A program made the translations under genes and the position numbers. From Heloderma charlesbogerti (Eukaryota; Chordata; Lepidosauria; Squamata; Helodermatidae), in NCBI GenBank assembly GCA_026122225.1, contig JANEZZ010002769.1, forward strand, positions 744,001 through 808,000: a stretch of DNA of 64,000 bases, written 5' to 3'. This document shows, in pieces, positions 63,520-64,000 of this stretch. Numbering within the stretch: the first letter of the stretch is position 1; the number at the start of each line of letters is the position of its first letter. Below the pieces are notes generated by a model. The model saw only the letters and a list, made by a program, of their open reading frames with translations. It was not told where the DNA came from and did no database searches.

Positions 63520-64000
63520 ATTCTTTACCGACCAGCAGACTGAAATAGCAGAGTCGTTTCTGCCGCTCATTTTGCTCCATGTGCAAATCCAGCGTCACCG
63601 TGTTGATGACACTTTTAACTCATGCTTTGAACCATCCAAGAACCAGCCCGGGAAACCGGCGCCCCTAAATCCTGCCAGCCCCAATTTCAATCGCGGCCAG
63701 AACTCTAAGGCGGCTCTGACGAGCGCGCGTCTTCGGCCGGGGATTGGCTGGGGGGCGCGGCGGGCCCCGTGACGGCTGGTGGAGGGGGCGGGGCTACACG
63801 GGGTGACACGTCGGACGGTGCTGGCGGCGGCTCTCCTCGGACCAGCGGGAGTGACGTTTCTCCGCTTCCCCCGCCCTTCCGCGAGAACAGAAGCGGAACC
63901 GACTCCCCCCCGCCGCGTCCCGGGTCAGGATGGAACGGCTAGACCAATAGGCTCCTCCGCTCCCGCCAGAGTTCCAGAATTGGGCCGCGCCCGCCCTCCT
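63520..64000 (+). promoter_or_regulatory. CpG island at right edge, probable promoter of the next gene (CHPF by synteny)
   Basis: CpG-rich from about 63.5 kb to the end. It has an inverted CCAAT box (attgg 63743-63747), a GC box (63784-63793), TGACG half CREs near 63,770 and 63,852, and a CCAAT at 63944-63948. No coding exon can be read with confidence before the window stops. In mammals CHPF lies head-to-head with TMEM198, so CHPF on plus is the expected neighbour; this is inference. Confidence 0.55.
63930..63950 (+). other. possible upstream mini-ORF (MERLDQ)
   Basis: An ATG in good context (tcaggATGg) opens only six codons before TAG, in the promoter island. If transcription starts upstream, it would be a uORF of the next gene. 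It overlaps a CCAAT box, so it may instead be promoter DNA. Confidence 0.2.

Overview
The window is vertebrate nuclear DNA, most likely from a squamate reptile (probably a lizard). The evidence is spliced genes with conserved GT/AG introns, CpG-island promoters, BovB (RTE-type) LINE fragments, a Sauria-type tRNA-derived SINE, and many hAT-like MITEs carrying the 'actacaactccca' word common in reptile genomes. The species is not determined, and repeat family names come from recognition, not from a database search.

Layout. (1) About 1-38,030, plus strand: the 3' part of OBSL1 (obscurin-like 1). Eighteen internal coding exons encode sixteen consecutive Ig domains (about 1,450 residues), followed by a tiny terminal exon with eight coding bases. 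Every Ig unit is bounded by phase-1 introns, and units 13 and 14 each have an extra internal intron. The 5' part (N-terminal Ig domains, Fn3, promoter) lies left of the window. (2) About 38,030-40,930: a convergent 3'-to-3' interval. It holds a hAT-like MITE and the probable TMEM198 3'UTR, which contains a 91-codon sense-strand ORF, a CArg-type box and a threefold degenerate repeat around the stop codon. (3) 40,934-56,046, minus strand: complete TMEM198 (358 residues, seven membrane segments, basic tail) in four coding exons, plus a probable noncoding first exon in a CpG island with a perfect CRE. (4) 56.8-63.5 kb: repeat-rich DNA with a 1.07 kb BovB fragment, a tRNA-type SINE, and a cluster of palindromic MITEs. 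(5) 63.5-64.0 kb: a second CpG island, probably the promoter of the next gene. Synteny known from mammals suggests CHPF, transcribed to the right.

The gene order OBSL1 (+), TMEM198 (-), CpG island is the mirror image of the mammalian OBSL1/TMEM198/CHPF block. OBSL1 is a cytoskeletal and M-band adaptor that works with CUL7 and CCDC8; TMEM198 is a membrane protein that promotes LRP6 phosphorylation in Wnt signalling.

No wholly new protein system was found. The most notable structures are transposable elements with intact boundaries: a Sauria SINE fused to a BovB tail inside one perfect 11-bp target duplication; a 533-bp foldback hAT-like element nested in another repeat with a perfect 8-bp duplication; near-perfect 125-bp palindromes; and BovB insertions of several lengths with matching duplications.
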